Below are positions 8,549 to 17,248 of a DNA stretch of 64,000 nucleotides, one piece after another; position 1 is the first letter of the stretch; each line of letters starts with the position of its first letter. Origin of the DNA: Pseudomonadota bacterium (lineage in GTDB: Bacteria > Pseudomonadota > Gammaproteobacteria > Pseudomonadales > Pseudohongiellaceae); the NCBI GenBank assembly GCA_027623555.1, contig JAQBSZ010000001.1:186001-250000 (forward strand). Direction: 5' to 3'. Position numbers and translations under genes: made by a program. Below the pieces are notes generated by a model. That model was not told the DNA's origin. It did not search any database and saw only the letters and a program-made list of their open reading frames with translations.

Positions 8549-8694
8549 GCGCTGGCTAGTGGGAATCTGTTATCTCAGCAATAAAGACGCCGCGCCGAGT
8601 GACCGAGGGAGACCGGTTTTTGGGCTCCCGACCGAGTAAGGGCACCCCGGAGGGGAGCAAGTCGCTGAGATAACAGATTCCCACTAGTCAGCGC
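8549..8694. repeat. 31-bp inverted repeat around an 84-bp structured core, copy B
   Basis: The arms at 8549-8579 and 8664-8694 are reverse complements over 31 bases with one mismatch. The 84-bp core is itself rich in short hairpins (CCGAGTGACCGAGG, CACCCCGGAGGGG) and resembles copy A. It has no coding potential. It could be a small non-autonomous mobile element, a RNA-level processing site or a terminator; nothing in the sequence decides. Confidence 0.75.
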
Positions 8695-8777
8695 GTTCTC
8701 TCAGACAATCCTGAGCCAGACACATTAGTTTCGATAGGCTCTGAAACTTAGGTCAAAAAGACCACGAGTAAGCAGGC

Positions 8778-9443
8778 TCACGTAACCCAACCACCCGCTA
8801 ACGGAATGACCTGCCCCACCATGTGATTGCATTGCTCACTGGCGAGATACGCTGCCAGCTCAGCCGTCTCATTCGCCGCTCCAATCCGATTGGTCGGCAC
8901 GTTGCGCTTTACATGGTCAAGAAATTTCAGGTTATCCAGAATGTCATCCGGGTAGTAGGTATTGTTGTTGATGTAATTCTGGGCAATAGCATTAACCCGA
9001 ATATTGCTGCGCGCCAGTTCCAGGCCCACTGCCTTGATGAAACCATTCTGTGCACCTCGTGCGGCGCAGTAAGCCGCATTGTTGGCAATGCCCTTCAAGG
9101 GAGCGGCGCTGGTTATCGCAATAATCTTGCCTGAATTTTTCACCAGCATCTGAGGAGTGACTGCCCGCACCAGGTACATCAACGGATGTACCAGTGAATC
9201 GAATAGCTTGTACCAGTCCGCATTCTCAATATTTTGCACCGGACCCGTCATCGGTGGCTCTGCCAGGTTGGCCACCAGGATATCAATATCCCCAGCCGCA
9301 TTGATCAGCTTCTCGCATTCCGCTTGCGTGGACATGGGGTAGTCCCCAGTCACCACATGGATGCCAATTGATTCAAATTTATCTCTGACTGCTGCTCCCA
9401 TGTATCGATCGACACAGGTAATAAGCGCGGTTCTGTTTGTCAT
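8778..9443 (-). CDS. probable halohydrin dehalogenase (SDR-fold, Ser-Tyr-Arg triad)
   Basis: Start taken at the ATG whose protein begins MTNRTALIT (221 residues); an in-frame start 16 codons upstream is less likely. The fold is SDR, but the cofactor motif TGxxxGxG is replaced by T9-CVDR-Y14-M-G16, and the catalytic Lys is Arg: Ser112, Tyr125, Arg129. These fit the two signatures described for halohydrin dehalogenases, T-x4-(F/Y)-x-G and S-x12-Y-x3-R. QNYI (156-159) falls where the halide pocket of HheC has PNYL, and LAGGW closes the chain. Such enzymes release halide from vicinal haloalcohols to give epoxides and also open epoxides with small anions. Neighbours (PutA, acyl-CoA genes) do not reveal the natural substrate. 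An ordinary reductase is unlikely, since both NAD-motif glycines and the Lys are gone. Confidence 0.82.
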   Translation of the reverse strand: MTNRTALITCVDRYMGAAVRDKFESIGIHVVTGDYPMSTQAECEKLINAAGDIDILVANLAEPPMTGPVQNIENADWYKLFDSLVHPLMYLVRAVTPQMLVKNSGKIIAITSAAPLKGIANNAAYCAARGAQNGFIKAVGLELARSNIRVNAIAQNYINNNTYYPDDILDNLKFLDHVKRNVPTNRIGAANETAELAAYLASEQCNHMVGQVIPLAGGWVT

Positions 9444-9605
9444 ATCGCTTTCTTCATGGTTAGTTTCCAGGGTCGCTCCGCTAATTCTCAATTAGTGCTA
9501 CAACTTGATTGCCCGTTCATCCCAATTGTGAGTAGAGTAGGAGCGAACTCTACTGACGATTGGCAGACTTGAAACGAGCTGCTGCTTATCATTGCAGCTT
9601 ACAAT

Positions 9606-12600
9606 GTGACTGTGAAAAACGAAAACTCAATAGCGAACCTCAGGGAGGCGATTCGTCGCCAAGCCCTCTGTGGGGAAGATGAACTCATTCGCCACCTGGC
9701 GGCGGAATCTGGCCTGGATCCGGCTACCCGCGCAGAGATATCGGCGCGTACTGCGAGGCTGGTCAGGACACTGCGATCAGAGGGCAAGACGACTTTCCTG
9801 CAATCCTTTCTTGTTGAGTATGGATTGTCGACTGAGGAAGGAGTGGCGCTAATGTCCATGGCGGAGGCCTTTCTGCGTGTGCCCGATGCCGCCACGCTCG
9901 ATGAACTGATCGCCGAGAAAATTTCCGGGTCCAGTTGGCAGTCGCACTCCGGGCAGGCTTCATCCTTCCTGGTAAATGCTTCCACCTGGGGACTAATGTT
10001 GACAGGGCGTCTGTTAACGGAGAATCAGCAGGCCGGCCTGGTTCATGCCATGCGCGATCTTTTGAGACGGCTTGGAGAGCCGATTGTGCGCACTGTCATG
10101 TCTCAAGTCATGGGGCAGATGGGGAATCACTTTGTAGTAGGGGAGACCATCGACTCCGCGCTCAAACGAACCGGCAATGATCTTCGTTACCAAGGCTACA
10201 GTTTCTCTTTCGACATGCTGGGGGAAGCGGCATTGACTGAGGCCGATGCCCAGGACTATTTCACTTCCTATCAGGTGGCTCTCGCAGCGCTTGCCGATCA
10301 GGCAGGAGAGGAAGTGAAACGCAACTCCGGAATTTCGGTAAAGCTTTCCGCATTACATCCGCGTTTTGAATTGTTGCAGCAATCTCGCAGCTTCGAATCT
10401 CTGCTTACACGCATGATCGAGTTGGCGCGCATAGCGGCGGCCAGCCAGTTGAATCTGAATATCGATGGAGAAGACGCGGCGAGCATGGAGTTTACGCTCG
10501 ACATCTTCCAAGCCCTGGCCGAAAACCCGGAATTTACTGACTGGCAAGGTCTGGGTATTGTGGTTCAGGCTTACTCCAGAAATTCCCATCACATTGTCGA
10601 CTGGCTGGAATCCCTGGCCCGGAAACATAACAGACAATTTATGGTAAGACTGGTAAAGGGCGCTTACTGGGACACGGAGATCAAGCGAGCCCAGGTATTG
10701 GGACTAAAGAGCTATCCAGTATTCACCCGCAAGCATTTCACCGACATATCCTATATCGCCACCGCCAGGAAATTACTACTTTCCAGTGACGCTCTCTTTC
10801 CCCAGTTCGCCACGCACAATGCCCATACTGTGTCTTCCATCCTGGTGATGGCGGAACAACTCAACTTGCAGCCCGAAAAGTTCGAGTTTCAGCGGCTCTA
10901 CGGTATGGGAGAAGAGCTTCATGAGAGAACCCGGCGTCAATACGCCACCAGTCACAGAATTTACGCGCCAGTTGGTGTGCATGAAGACTTGCTCGCCTAT
11001 CTGGTCAGGCGTTTACTGGAAAACGGTGCTAACAGTTCATTCGTGCACCAGTTGACCGACACAGCAGTTGCTGTTGATGTGATTGCGGCTGATCCATATG
11101 TCAGTTTGGAAGAAGCCGAAGGTGCTGGCGCTGGCATAATCGAGCCGCGGAAACTCTATCCTGGGCGGGAGAACTCAATAGGATGGGATATCGCTAATGC
11201 GGCGCAACTCGGCGAAATAGCGGCGCGGCGCGATCCCTGGTCCGGGCATTCCTGGCAGGCGCACCCGCTCCTGGCAGAGAAAACCGAGACCCTGCCAATG
11301 CGTGATGTGTGCAATCCCGCCAGGCCAGATGAGATCGTTGGCTGTGTTGAAGATTCCAGTGAGAAGGATCTGCGGCGGGCCTTGTCAGTTGCCGTTGAGT
11401 TCGCCCCTGTATGGCAGCGCACGCCGTTAAAGACGCGTGTCGAAATGCTACTCAGGGCAGCCCGTCTAATTGAAGAAAATTTCGGTGAACTGTTAGCCAT
11501 TCTCACGCGCGAGGCCGGCAAGACGCTTGCCGATGCGATTGGTGAGTGGCGTGAAGCCATCGATTTCCTGCGTTACTACGCCACACAGGCACAGAGCACT
11601 AACTCGCTGTCACCAGGAATTCCGCGGGGAACGTTTGCCTGTATTGCGCCCTGGAATTTTCCGCTGTCAATTTTTATCGGGCAGATTGCCGCCGCGCTGG
11701 TTACTGGTAACACGGTGCTGGCGAAGCCAGCAGAACAGGCGACGCTGGTTGCCTACCGGGCGACACAGCTACTGCATGAAGCGGGCGTGCCGGTACCAGC
11801 CTTGCAACTCCTCCCTGGTGATGGGGCGCGGGTGGGTGCTGCACTGTGTTCCGATTCAAGACTGGATGGTGTGAGCTTTACCGGCTCGCTCGAAGTAGCC
11901 CGATCAATCCGTAAAGCATTGGCACACAACGCACGCGTCGATGCGGCACTCATTGCCGAGACTGGGGGCATCAACGCCATGATCGTCGATAGCACGGCGC
12001 TGCCTGAACAGTCTGTCAAGGATATTCTAAGTTCCGCTTTCTCCAGCGCCGGGCAGCGCTGTTCTGCACTGCGTGTTGTCTATCTGCAGGAAGAGATCGC
12101 CGATCGCTTTATCGAAATGCTGATCGGTGCGATGAATTTGCTTTGTGTCGGAGATCCATGGGAGTGGCAGACTGACGTGGGCCCGGTAATCGATGCCGAA
12201 GCGCAAGCCACATTACTGGCCTATATCGACAGTCAGAAGCTCTTGCATCGGGTGCAGGTAGCAGAAGATGGCTGCTACGTTTCACCCGTGCTGATCGAAG
12301 TAGCAGGTATTGCTGATATTGAAAAGGAAGTGTTTGGCCCGGTGCTGCATGTTGCCCGCTTCGACGCTCTGGAACTCGAGGGTGTCATCGATCAGATCAA
12401 CGCGGCAGGCTATGGGTTGACGTTCTCCATTCATTCACGCCTGACTCAGCGCGTCGATCGTTGTATCGACCGGCTGAAGCTTGGCAACCTTTATGTTAAT
12501 CGTAATCAGATCGGCGCCGTGGTCGAGTCGCAACCCTTCGGTGGGCGTGGACTCTCTGGAACTGGACCCAAAGCTGGCGGTCCTCACTATCTGCAGGCGT

Positions 12601-13268
12601 TTACCAATCCGGCAGACCGACTTTCAGCAAGCGCTAACACTTCGTCGGATATTGCGTTGCAAGCGATAGATGCGCAGAGTTTGCAGGAGACTGTGCACGT
12701 CATTCAGGCTGCTGATTGGAGAAAGCTGCGCGACCGACTCGCCTTGCTACAAAATGTGAGTCCTGCTTCCAAAGGCCTGGCAGCCTGTGAGCATTTGATA
12801 GCCCCACACTTGCAACGACAAATGCCAGGCCCGACAGGTGAGAGAAATATCTATCAACTACGCAGCGATGGCTGTGCTCTGTGCCTGGGTCCAGGCCCGG
12901 AGTCAGCGCTGGAACAGGCTCTGCAGGCAATTGTCTTTGGAGGATCGGCAGTTATCTGTACTGAACTGGATGCGGCGGCTGGGGCAACATTGCTGGCGCT
13001 GGAAAATCTAGGTGCGCCGGTTCGTTGGCAGATTGGCATGCCGGACATCGATGCGATCAAATCCATGCAAGGAATATCCAGTGTGAGCTGGTGTGGTGAT
13101 GAAAAGACAGCGCGTGAACTCATTAACGCTCTGGCAGAAAGGCAAGGAGTCATCGTTCGCTTCATTACCGAGCTCATCGATCCCATCGCCTATCTGACTG
13201 AGTGCCATGTTTGCAATGACATCACCAGTTCCGGTGGCAATGTGGAGTTAATGTCAGGCGTCGAATGA
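9606..13268 (+). CDS. putA: bifunctional proline dehydrogenase / delta-1-pyrroline-5-carboxylate dehydrogenase
   Basis: This 1220-residue protein oxidises proline to glutamate with FAD and then NAD. It has an N-terminal helical domain, a proline dehydrogenase barrel (~150-450, ending in the conserved LVRRLLENGANSSF), then an aldehyde dehydrogenase domain with general base Glu785 (AETGGINAMIVD) and catalytic Cys819 (SAGQRCSALR). About 200 C-terminal residues follow, as in long PutA types. The ribbon-helix-helix DNA-binding domain at the start of E. coli PutA is missing, so it should not repress its own gene. Start is GTG 9606, with a second GTG two codons on. It is divergent from the dehalogenase gene across ~160 bp. 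Confidence 0.95.
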   Translation: MTVKNENSIANLREAIRRQALCGEDELIRHLAAESGLDPATRAEISARTARLVRTLRSEGKTTFLQSFLVEYGLSTEEGVALMSMAEAFLRVPDAATLDELIAEKISGSSWQSHSGQASSFLVNASTWGLMLTGRLLTENQQAGLVHAMRDLLRRLGEPIVRTVMSQVMGQMGNHFVVGETIDSALKRTGNDLRYQGYSFSFDMLGEAALTEADAQDYFTSYQVALAALADQAGEEVKRNSGISVKLSALHPRFELLQQSRSFESLLTRMIELARIAAASQLNLNIDGEDAASMEFTLDIFQALAENPEFTDWQGLGIVVQAYSRNSHHIVDWLESLARKHNRQFMVRLVKGAYWDTEIKRAQVLGLKSYPVFTRKHFTDISYIATARKLLLSSDALFPQFATHNAHTVSSILVMAEQLNLQPEKFEFQRLYGMGEELHERTRRQYATSHRIYAPVGVHEDLLAYLVRRLLENGANSSFVHQLTDTAVAVDVIAADPYVSLEEAEGAGAGIIEPRKLYPGRENSIGWDIANAAQLGEIAARRDPWSGHSWQAHPLLAEKTETLPMRDVCNPARPDEIVGCVEDSSEKDLRRALSVAVEFAPVWQRTPLKTRVEMLLRAARLIEENFGELLAILTREAGKTLADAIGEWREAIDFLRYYATQAQSTNSLSPGIPRGTFACIAPWNFPLSIFIGQIAAALVTGNTVLAKPAEQATLVAYRATQLLHEAGVPVPALQLLPGDGARVGAALCSDSRLDGVSFTGSLEVARSIRKALAHNARVDAALIAETGGINAMIVDSTALPEQSVKDILSSAFSSAGQRCSALRVVYLQEEIADRFIEMLIGAMNLLCVGDPWEWQTDVGPVIDAEAQATLLAYIDSQKLLHRVQVAEDGCYVSPVLIEVAGIADIEKEVFGPVLHVARFDALELEGVIDQINAAGYGLTFSIHSRLTQRVDRCIDRLKLGNLYVNRNQIGAVVESQPFGGRGLSGTGPKAGGPHYLQAFTNPADRLSASANTSSDIALQAIDAQSLQETVHVIQAADWRKLRDRLALLQNVSPASKGLAACEHLIAPHLQRQMPGPTGERNIYQLRSDGCALCLGPGPESALEQALQAIVFGGSAVICTELDAAAGATLLALENLGAPVRWQIGMPDIDAIKSMQGISSVSWCGDEKTARELINALAERQGVIVRFITELIDPIAYLTECHVCNDITSSGGNVELMSGVE

Positions 13269-13272
13269 GTTC

Positions 13273-13893
13273 TTAATTCGTCTCTTGCGACTGCAATTCC
13301 ATCAGGTGCGTGACAAATTTCTCCAGCGTCTCGTAAGGCTGGCATCCCACAACGACCAGGTCATTGGCAAAGAATGTAGGTACGCCAGTAATACCGTACT
13401 GGCGTGAGCGTTGCCAGTCAGCATCGACTTCGTCTTTAAAACTTCGGGACTCAAGCACGGTGCGAGCCTGTCTTCCATCGAGCCCTGCTGCTTCGGCAAT
13501 AGCCACGAGCTGCTCGATATCGCTGATGTTGGTGTTGTCCACGAAGTAAGCCCGGTACAACACGTCATGAATGACTTCGCCACCGGCCTGGGTGTCTGCC
13601 CATTTGCCCAACTCCTGGGCGAGCCTGCTGTTATAGGTATGAGTACGCTCGCCGTAGGGCAGACCAGCCTCCTGCATCAGACCCTTCATGCGCTGCTTCA
13701 TGGGTGCGATATCCCTGCCGGCGAACAGCTCCTGGAGAGACTGGCCCGCAGCTGGAGTCTCAGGATGCAGGGGAAAATGCAGCCACTTTATCTGTACTGG
13801 ATAGCTCGCTTTCAGTTTTTCAATACTCACGGTACTGAGATAACACCAGGGTCAGATGTAGTCGGTGAAGACTTCCAGCTGGACATCACTCAT
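13273..13893 (-). CDS. DsbA/FrnE-family thiol-disulfide oxidoreductase, probable selenoprotein (TGA read as Sec14)
   Basis: An AAGGAG lies 10 bases before ATG 13893. From there the frame gives MSDVQLEVFTDYI, then TGA (13854-13852), then PWCYLSTVSIEKL and on to the stop, 206 codons in all. Family members have CPWC at this point, so TGA replaces exactly the first, nucleophilic Cys, making a UPWC site. The rest is intact: HPETPAAG, LAQELGKWAD, and the cis-Pro loop GVPTFF. Reading only from GTG 13830 would give a 185-residue protein lacking its first beta strand and active site. DsbA-like UxxC selenoproteins are known from marine metagenome surveys. The alternatives are a sequencing error or a nonsense mutation, but selection looks intact after the TGA. 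It probably acts on thiols in the cytoplasm, as no signal peptide is seen. The gene converges on putA. Confidence 0.8.
13822..13843 (-). promoter_or_regulatory. candidate bacterial SECIS hairpin downstream of the in-frame TGA
   Basis: On the minus strand the stem CTCA (13839-13836) pairs with TGAG (13829-13826) around the six-base loop GTACCG, which begins with G. Sixteen bases separate the TGA from the loop. A short upper stem, a G at the start of the loop and a spacing of about 16-37 bases are what bacterial SECIS searches ask for. A partly paired lower stem (UA/UA after a bulged U) may extend it. The stem is short, so the support is moderate. Confidence 0.5.
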
Positions 13894-14087
13894 TTGCTCA
13901 AGGCTCCTTGAATTTGGGCGGCATAGCTAATTTAGCAAATCGTCGCGGACAAGTCCGAATTCGCAGAAGTTGGGGTATACTGCCGGTCTGCTTTTTGGAG
14001 CGGATTTTTTGCCTGTGTGCAACGCAAGTCGTCCACGGCATTAGACCAACAATAGACTTCAACAAGATCTACCGCGAGGAGAGTTAC

Positions 14088-15752
14088 ATGCGCAAACTGT
14101 TCGCCATTATTGCTGTAGCGACAGCATTTATTGCTCCATTTTCAACAACTTACGCCCAGTCTGGTGATGCTCTGGCAATCATGATTCCGGGCGGAGGTAC
14201 CTATAGCCGGCCCATCTCCACTGATTCTGCCGAGGCCCAGGCCTTCTTCGACCAGGGTCTGAGAATGGCCTGGAGTTTCTATTTTCCAGAGTCGATTGCT
14301 TCCTACCAGGAAGCCTCGCGGCTGGATCCGGATAACCCCATGCCTTACTGGGGTGTGGCTCATGCAGCCGGTCCGAACCCGAACAGCCGTTACCAGGGAT
14401 TGCCCGATGATCCGCAAGGCGCTGGCCTGGCCGCCATTCGCCGGGCGCTGGAGCTTGCCAACAACGGCAGCATGGCGGAACGCGACCTGATCAATGCGAT
14501 GTTCGTGCTCTACAACAAAGATGCCATTGCCGACAATCGAGAGAGGGACTTCGCCTATCTCGATGCCATGCGCGACCTGCACGAGAAATACCCGAATGAC
14601 GCCGATATTGGCGCCATCTTCGCCGAGTCCTACATGAACACCACGCGCTGGGACTACTGGGAGGCGGACGGTTCACCGCGCGGTGGAACTGCCGAAGCCC
14701 AGGCGGCACTGGAAGCCGCCATGACCTCGGTACACGACCATCCTGGCGCCAATCACCTGTATATCCATCTGATGGAAGCCTCATCCCAACCAGAGCTCGC
14801 CATGCCGGCGGCGCAGAAACTGGAAAGTACAGTGCCGATTTCCGGACACATGGTACACATGCCGGGACACATCTACCTGCGAGTGGGTGAGTATGAGAAG
14901 GCCATCGATATTAACGAGCGCTCGCAGATCGTCGACGATCAATTCGCCGTAATCTGGGGCGATACCAATTTTCCATTAATTGGGACCTACCCATTGTCCC
15001 ACAAGATTCACAAACCCCATGCCCTGGATTTTGTACGTTATGCCAACATGTTGCAGGGTAACTATGCGGCGTCTTCTGCGGCCGCCGTGCGTAATTCAAC
15101 CGGGCCAACCGGCGGCATGCGTGGCGTGAAAACGCTTGCCCATGCCTGGATCACAGACAAGGTGTTTGGAAAATGGGACAAGATACACGCCGACAATGCC
15201 GCGAACAGTCAATCGGATGTCCCTTATCTGAAAGGCATGTGGAGTTACGTGATGGGCAGTGCCCATGTTGCCAAGGGACACATTGGGCCGGCCGAGAACG
15301 AACTGGCTAACCTGCGTGCACAGATCATCGCCGATGGTGTCGACAGCTCCGGCGTCGGTCCAACCGCGGCATCCCATGTACTGTCATTAGCCATGCATGC
15401 GTTATTGGGCGAGATCGAAGAAGCCAAGGGCAACCTCGATGCGGCTATCATGCACTATGGTCATGCCATCGATTTCCAGGAAAACCTGAACTACACCGAG
15501 CCACCCGATTGGTCGCAGTCGATTCGTCTGTATCAGGGAGCGGCGTTACTCAAAGCCGGCCGTGCTGCCGAAGCCGAAGCGGTGTATCGCAAGGACATGG
15601 AGTGGAATCAGCAGAATCCCTGGTCCGCGTTCGGTCTGTATCAGGCACTCGAAGGCCAGGGCAAGGTGCACGAAGCCAGCATCGTTAAGCGACAGTTCGA
15701 ATCATGGTGGCGCAACGCTGATGTCGAACTGGAGTATTCGAGGCTCTATTAA
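14088..15752 (+). CDS. exported TPR-repeat protein
   Basis: The start is ATG 14088 after GAGGAG. The 554-residue product opens with a signal peptide (MRKLFAIIAVATAFIAPFSTTYAQ). Helical tetratricopeptide-like pairs follow through the whole chain, for example EAQAFFDQGLRMAWSFYFPE, the HMPGHIYLRVGEYEKAIDIN region, and the C-terminal LKAGRAAEAEAVYRKDMEW. Several His-rich turns (HLYIHLMEASS, HMVHMPGHIY) are conserved-looking and could bind a metal, but this is inference. It is probably periplasmic or outer-membrane facing and mediates protein contacts. No enzymatic domain is recognised. Divergent from the selenoprotein gene; the NHL gene follows after ~100 bp. Confidence 0.8.
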   Translation: MRKLFAIIAVATAFIAPFSTTYAQSGDALAIMIPGGGTYSRPISTDSAEAQAFFDQGLRMAWSFYFPESIASYQEASRLDPDNPMPYWGVAHAAGPNPNSRYQGLPDDPQGAGLAAIRRALELANNGSMAERDLINAMFVLYNKDAIADNRERDFAYLDAMRDLHEKYPNDADIGAIFAESYMNTTRWDYWEADGSPRGGTAEAQAALEAAMTSVHDHPGANHLYIHLMEASSQPELAMPAAQKLESTVPISGHMVHMPGHIYLRVGEYEKAIDINERSQIVDDQFAVIWGDTNFPLIGTYPLSHKIHKPHALDFVRYANMLQGNYAASSAAAVRNSTGPTGGMRGVKTLAHAWITDKVFGKWDKIHADNAANSQSDVPYLKGMWSYVMGSAHVAKGHIGPAENELANLRAQIIADGVDSSGVGPTAASHVLSLAMHALLGEIEEAKGNLDAAIMHYGHAIDFQENLNYTEPPDWSQSIRLYQGAALLKAGRAAEAEAVYRKDMEWNQQNPWSAFGLYQALEGQGKVHEASIVKRQFESWWRNADVELEYSRLY

Positions 15753-15854
15753 GATTCATTTAAAGTTCGAATAAAGTTCAAAGCTGAATGAAGTGCAGGA
15801 GCCTCACCTGCACTTCAATTGGCTAACACAATAAAAACAACAGGAGGAGTTCAA

Positions 15855-16925
15855 ATGAGATTTCCTACCAAGCTACTCATAGCAACAAGCCTATCCATGC
15901 TGGTCAGCTTCGCTTTCGCACAGGCGGATATGGAACCGACCAACGACCTTCCAAATCCTTATCAGATCATCACTGGCTGGGCCAAGATGCCATCTGGACG
16001 CGACTGGGGTGCCACCGGTGCCATCGATGTCGATCCCGATGGCAAGTCGATCTGGGTAGGAGAACGCTGCGGTTCTGATTCCATCAGGCCGGCCTATCCT
16101 AACCGCGGTTGCGCTGTATCTGAGTTGCCAGTCGTGTTGAAGTTCAATTCCGATGGCCAGATGGTCAGAAGTTTTGGCGGAGGAATTTTCGCGGTACCCC
16201 ATGGCTTCCACGTCGACCATGAAGGCAACGTGTGGGTAACTGATGCACCGTTCACACTGCCACCCGGCATCGAAGGCAAGGGACACATCGTCGTTAAATT
16301 CAGTCCCAGCGGTGACAGGCTCATGACCCTGGGTACACCTGGGGTAACCGGCAACGACCAGACGCATTTCAATATGCCAACGGATGTGCTCGTGGCACCT
16401 AATGGAAACATCTTCGTTTCAGATGGCCACGGCGGCGACAGCAACGCCCGCATCGTCAAGTTCGATGCCAACGGAAATTTTCTGATGGAGTGGGGTGGTA
16501 AAGGCTCCGCCCCGGGTCAGTTCGATGGGCCCCATGGTCTGGCCATGGACTCTCAGGGGAGATTGTTCGTCGCCGATCGTAGCAATAACCGCATCCAGAT
16601 ATTCGATCAGGATGGTAATTTTCTTGACCAGTGGTATCAATTCTCTCGCCTCAGCGGAATCTTTATCGACAGCAACGACATTCTTTACGGTGTCGATTCA
16701 GAATCCAATGCTTCCCGTGGCCGTGAAGAATGGCGCCGCGGCATTCGCATCGGCAGCGCTCGAACCGGCGAAGTGGACTACTTCATTCCAGACCCCTTCG
16801 ATGCGAACAACGGACCCTATAGTGCCAGCAGCGGCGGTGAAGGTGTTGTCGTTGACAAGGATGGCGTTATCTATAGCGCCGAGGTTGGACCGCGTTCGGT
16901 CAAGCGCTACGTCAGGTTCGAATAG
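15855..16925 (+). CDS. secreted NHL-repeat six-bladed beta-propeller
   Basis: ATG 15855 follows a near-perfect AGGAGGAG. The 356-residue product has a signal peptide (MRFPTKLLIATSLSMLVSFAFAQ), then blade repeats of the NHL type: VPHGFHVDHEGNVWVTD, MPTDVLVAPNGNIFVSDG, GPHGLAMDSQGRLFVADRSN. The order resembles the lyase half of peptidyl-alpha-amidating enzymes and related bacterial propellers of unknown function. A similar protein is encoded at 50776-51969 beside PQQ-type enzymes. Likely periplasmic. A catalytic role cannot be claimed from motifs alone. The gene ends four bases before the broken tRNA-Pro copy. Confidence 0.82.
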   Translation: MRFPTKLLIATSLSMLVSFAFAQADMEPTNDLPNPYQIITGWAKMPSGRDWGATGAIDVDPDGKSIWVGERCGSDSIRPAYPNRGCAVSELPVVLKFNSDGQMVRSFGGGIFAVPHGFHVDHEGNVWVTDAPFTLPPGIEGKGHIVVKFSPSGDRLMTLGTPGVTGNDQTHFNMPTDVLVAPNGNIFVSDGHGGDSNARIVKFDANGNFLMEWGGKGSAPGQFDGPHGLAMDSQGRLFVADRSNNRIQIFDQDGNFLDQWYQFSRLSGIFIDSNDILYGVDSESNASRGREEWRRGIRIGSARTGEVDYFIPDPFDANNGPYSASSGGEGVVVDKDGVIYSAEVGPRSVKRYVRFE

Positions 16926-16928
16926 TGG

Positions 16929-17077
16929 ATGATAGGGCTAGCTCAGCCTGGTAGAGCACTGCCTTCGGGAGGTAGGGCCAGAGTTCACAAAATCGTCAGG
17001 AACGATTTTGGACGTACGAACGCAGTGAGTGCGCCCGCCGGGTTGCGCACAGGACGAGCGCAATCAATTCTCGCCAC
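16929..17077 (+). pseudogene. tRNA-Pro(CGG) pseudogene interrupted by a ~78-bp hairpin insert
   Basis: Bases 16938-16987 repeat the D-arm, anticodon arm and start of the T-arm of the intact tRNA-Pro at 17172, almost unchanged through TAGCTCAGCCTGGTAGAGCA and the CTGCCTTCGGGAGG anticodon arm. At GAGTTCA the match stops, about 78 bases intervene, and ATTCTCGCCAC (17067-17077) resumes the T-stem. The acceptor strand is also degraded. The insert holds a 9-bp perfect hairpin (CAAAATCGT / ACGATTTTG) and a GTGCGC / GCGCAC hairpin, like a REP-type element. Confidence 0.75.
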
Positions 17078-17171
17078 AGCTCACTGTCAGGGGAGCTTTC
17101 TCATATTGAGCAGATAGATTACTTGCTATATGTTTTTGGACTGTTTGAATTTAAGCTAGATAGTCACAGTT

Positions 17172-17248
17172 CGGGGTGTAGCTCAGCCTGGTAGAGCACT
17201 GCCTTCGGGAGGCAGGGGCCGCGAGTTCAAATCTCGCCACCCCGACCA
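17172..17248 (+). tRNA. proK: tRNA-Pro (anticodon CGG)
   Basis: The cloverleaf is complete: acceptor CGGGGTG/CACCCCG, D-stem GCTC/GAGC, anticodon stem CTGCC/GGCAG with loop TTCGGGA (anticodon CGG), T-arm GCGAG-TTCAAAT-CTCGC, discriminator A and encoded CCA. It reads codon CCG. It marks the left edge of an AT-rich accessory patch, as tRNA genes often do. Confidence 0.95.

Larger units (their letters stand above)
8170..8777. other. intergenic region with two related structured repeats
   Basis: No convincing gene is seen. The region lies between convergent genes. It holds a terminator-like hairpin, a GC-rich hairpin unit (about 8281-8391) and a second, inverted-repeat-bounded unit (8549-8694) that look like diverged members of one family in opposite orientation. 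Confidence 0.7.

Noticed and set aside
13273..13830. A 185-residue DsbA-like protein starting at GTG 13830
   Set aside because: It lacks the first strand and half of the CPWC site, has no good ribosome site there, and the in-frame upstream ATG with AAGGAG explains the gene better with TGA read as Sec.
16929..17117. 62-codon open frame over the broken tRNA copy
   Set aside because: It is a reading of tRNA and hairpin sequence and resembles no protein.
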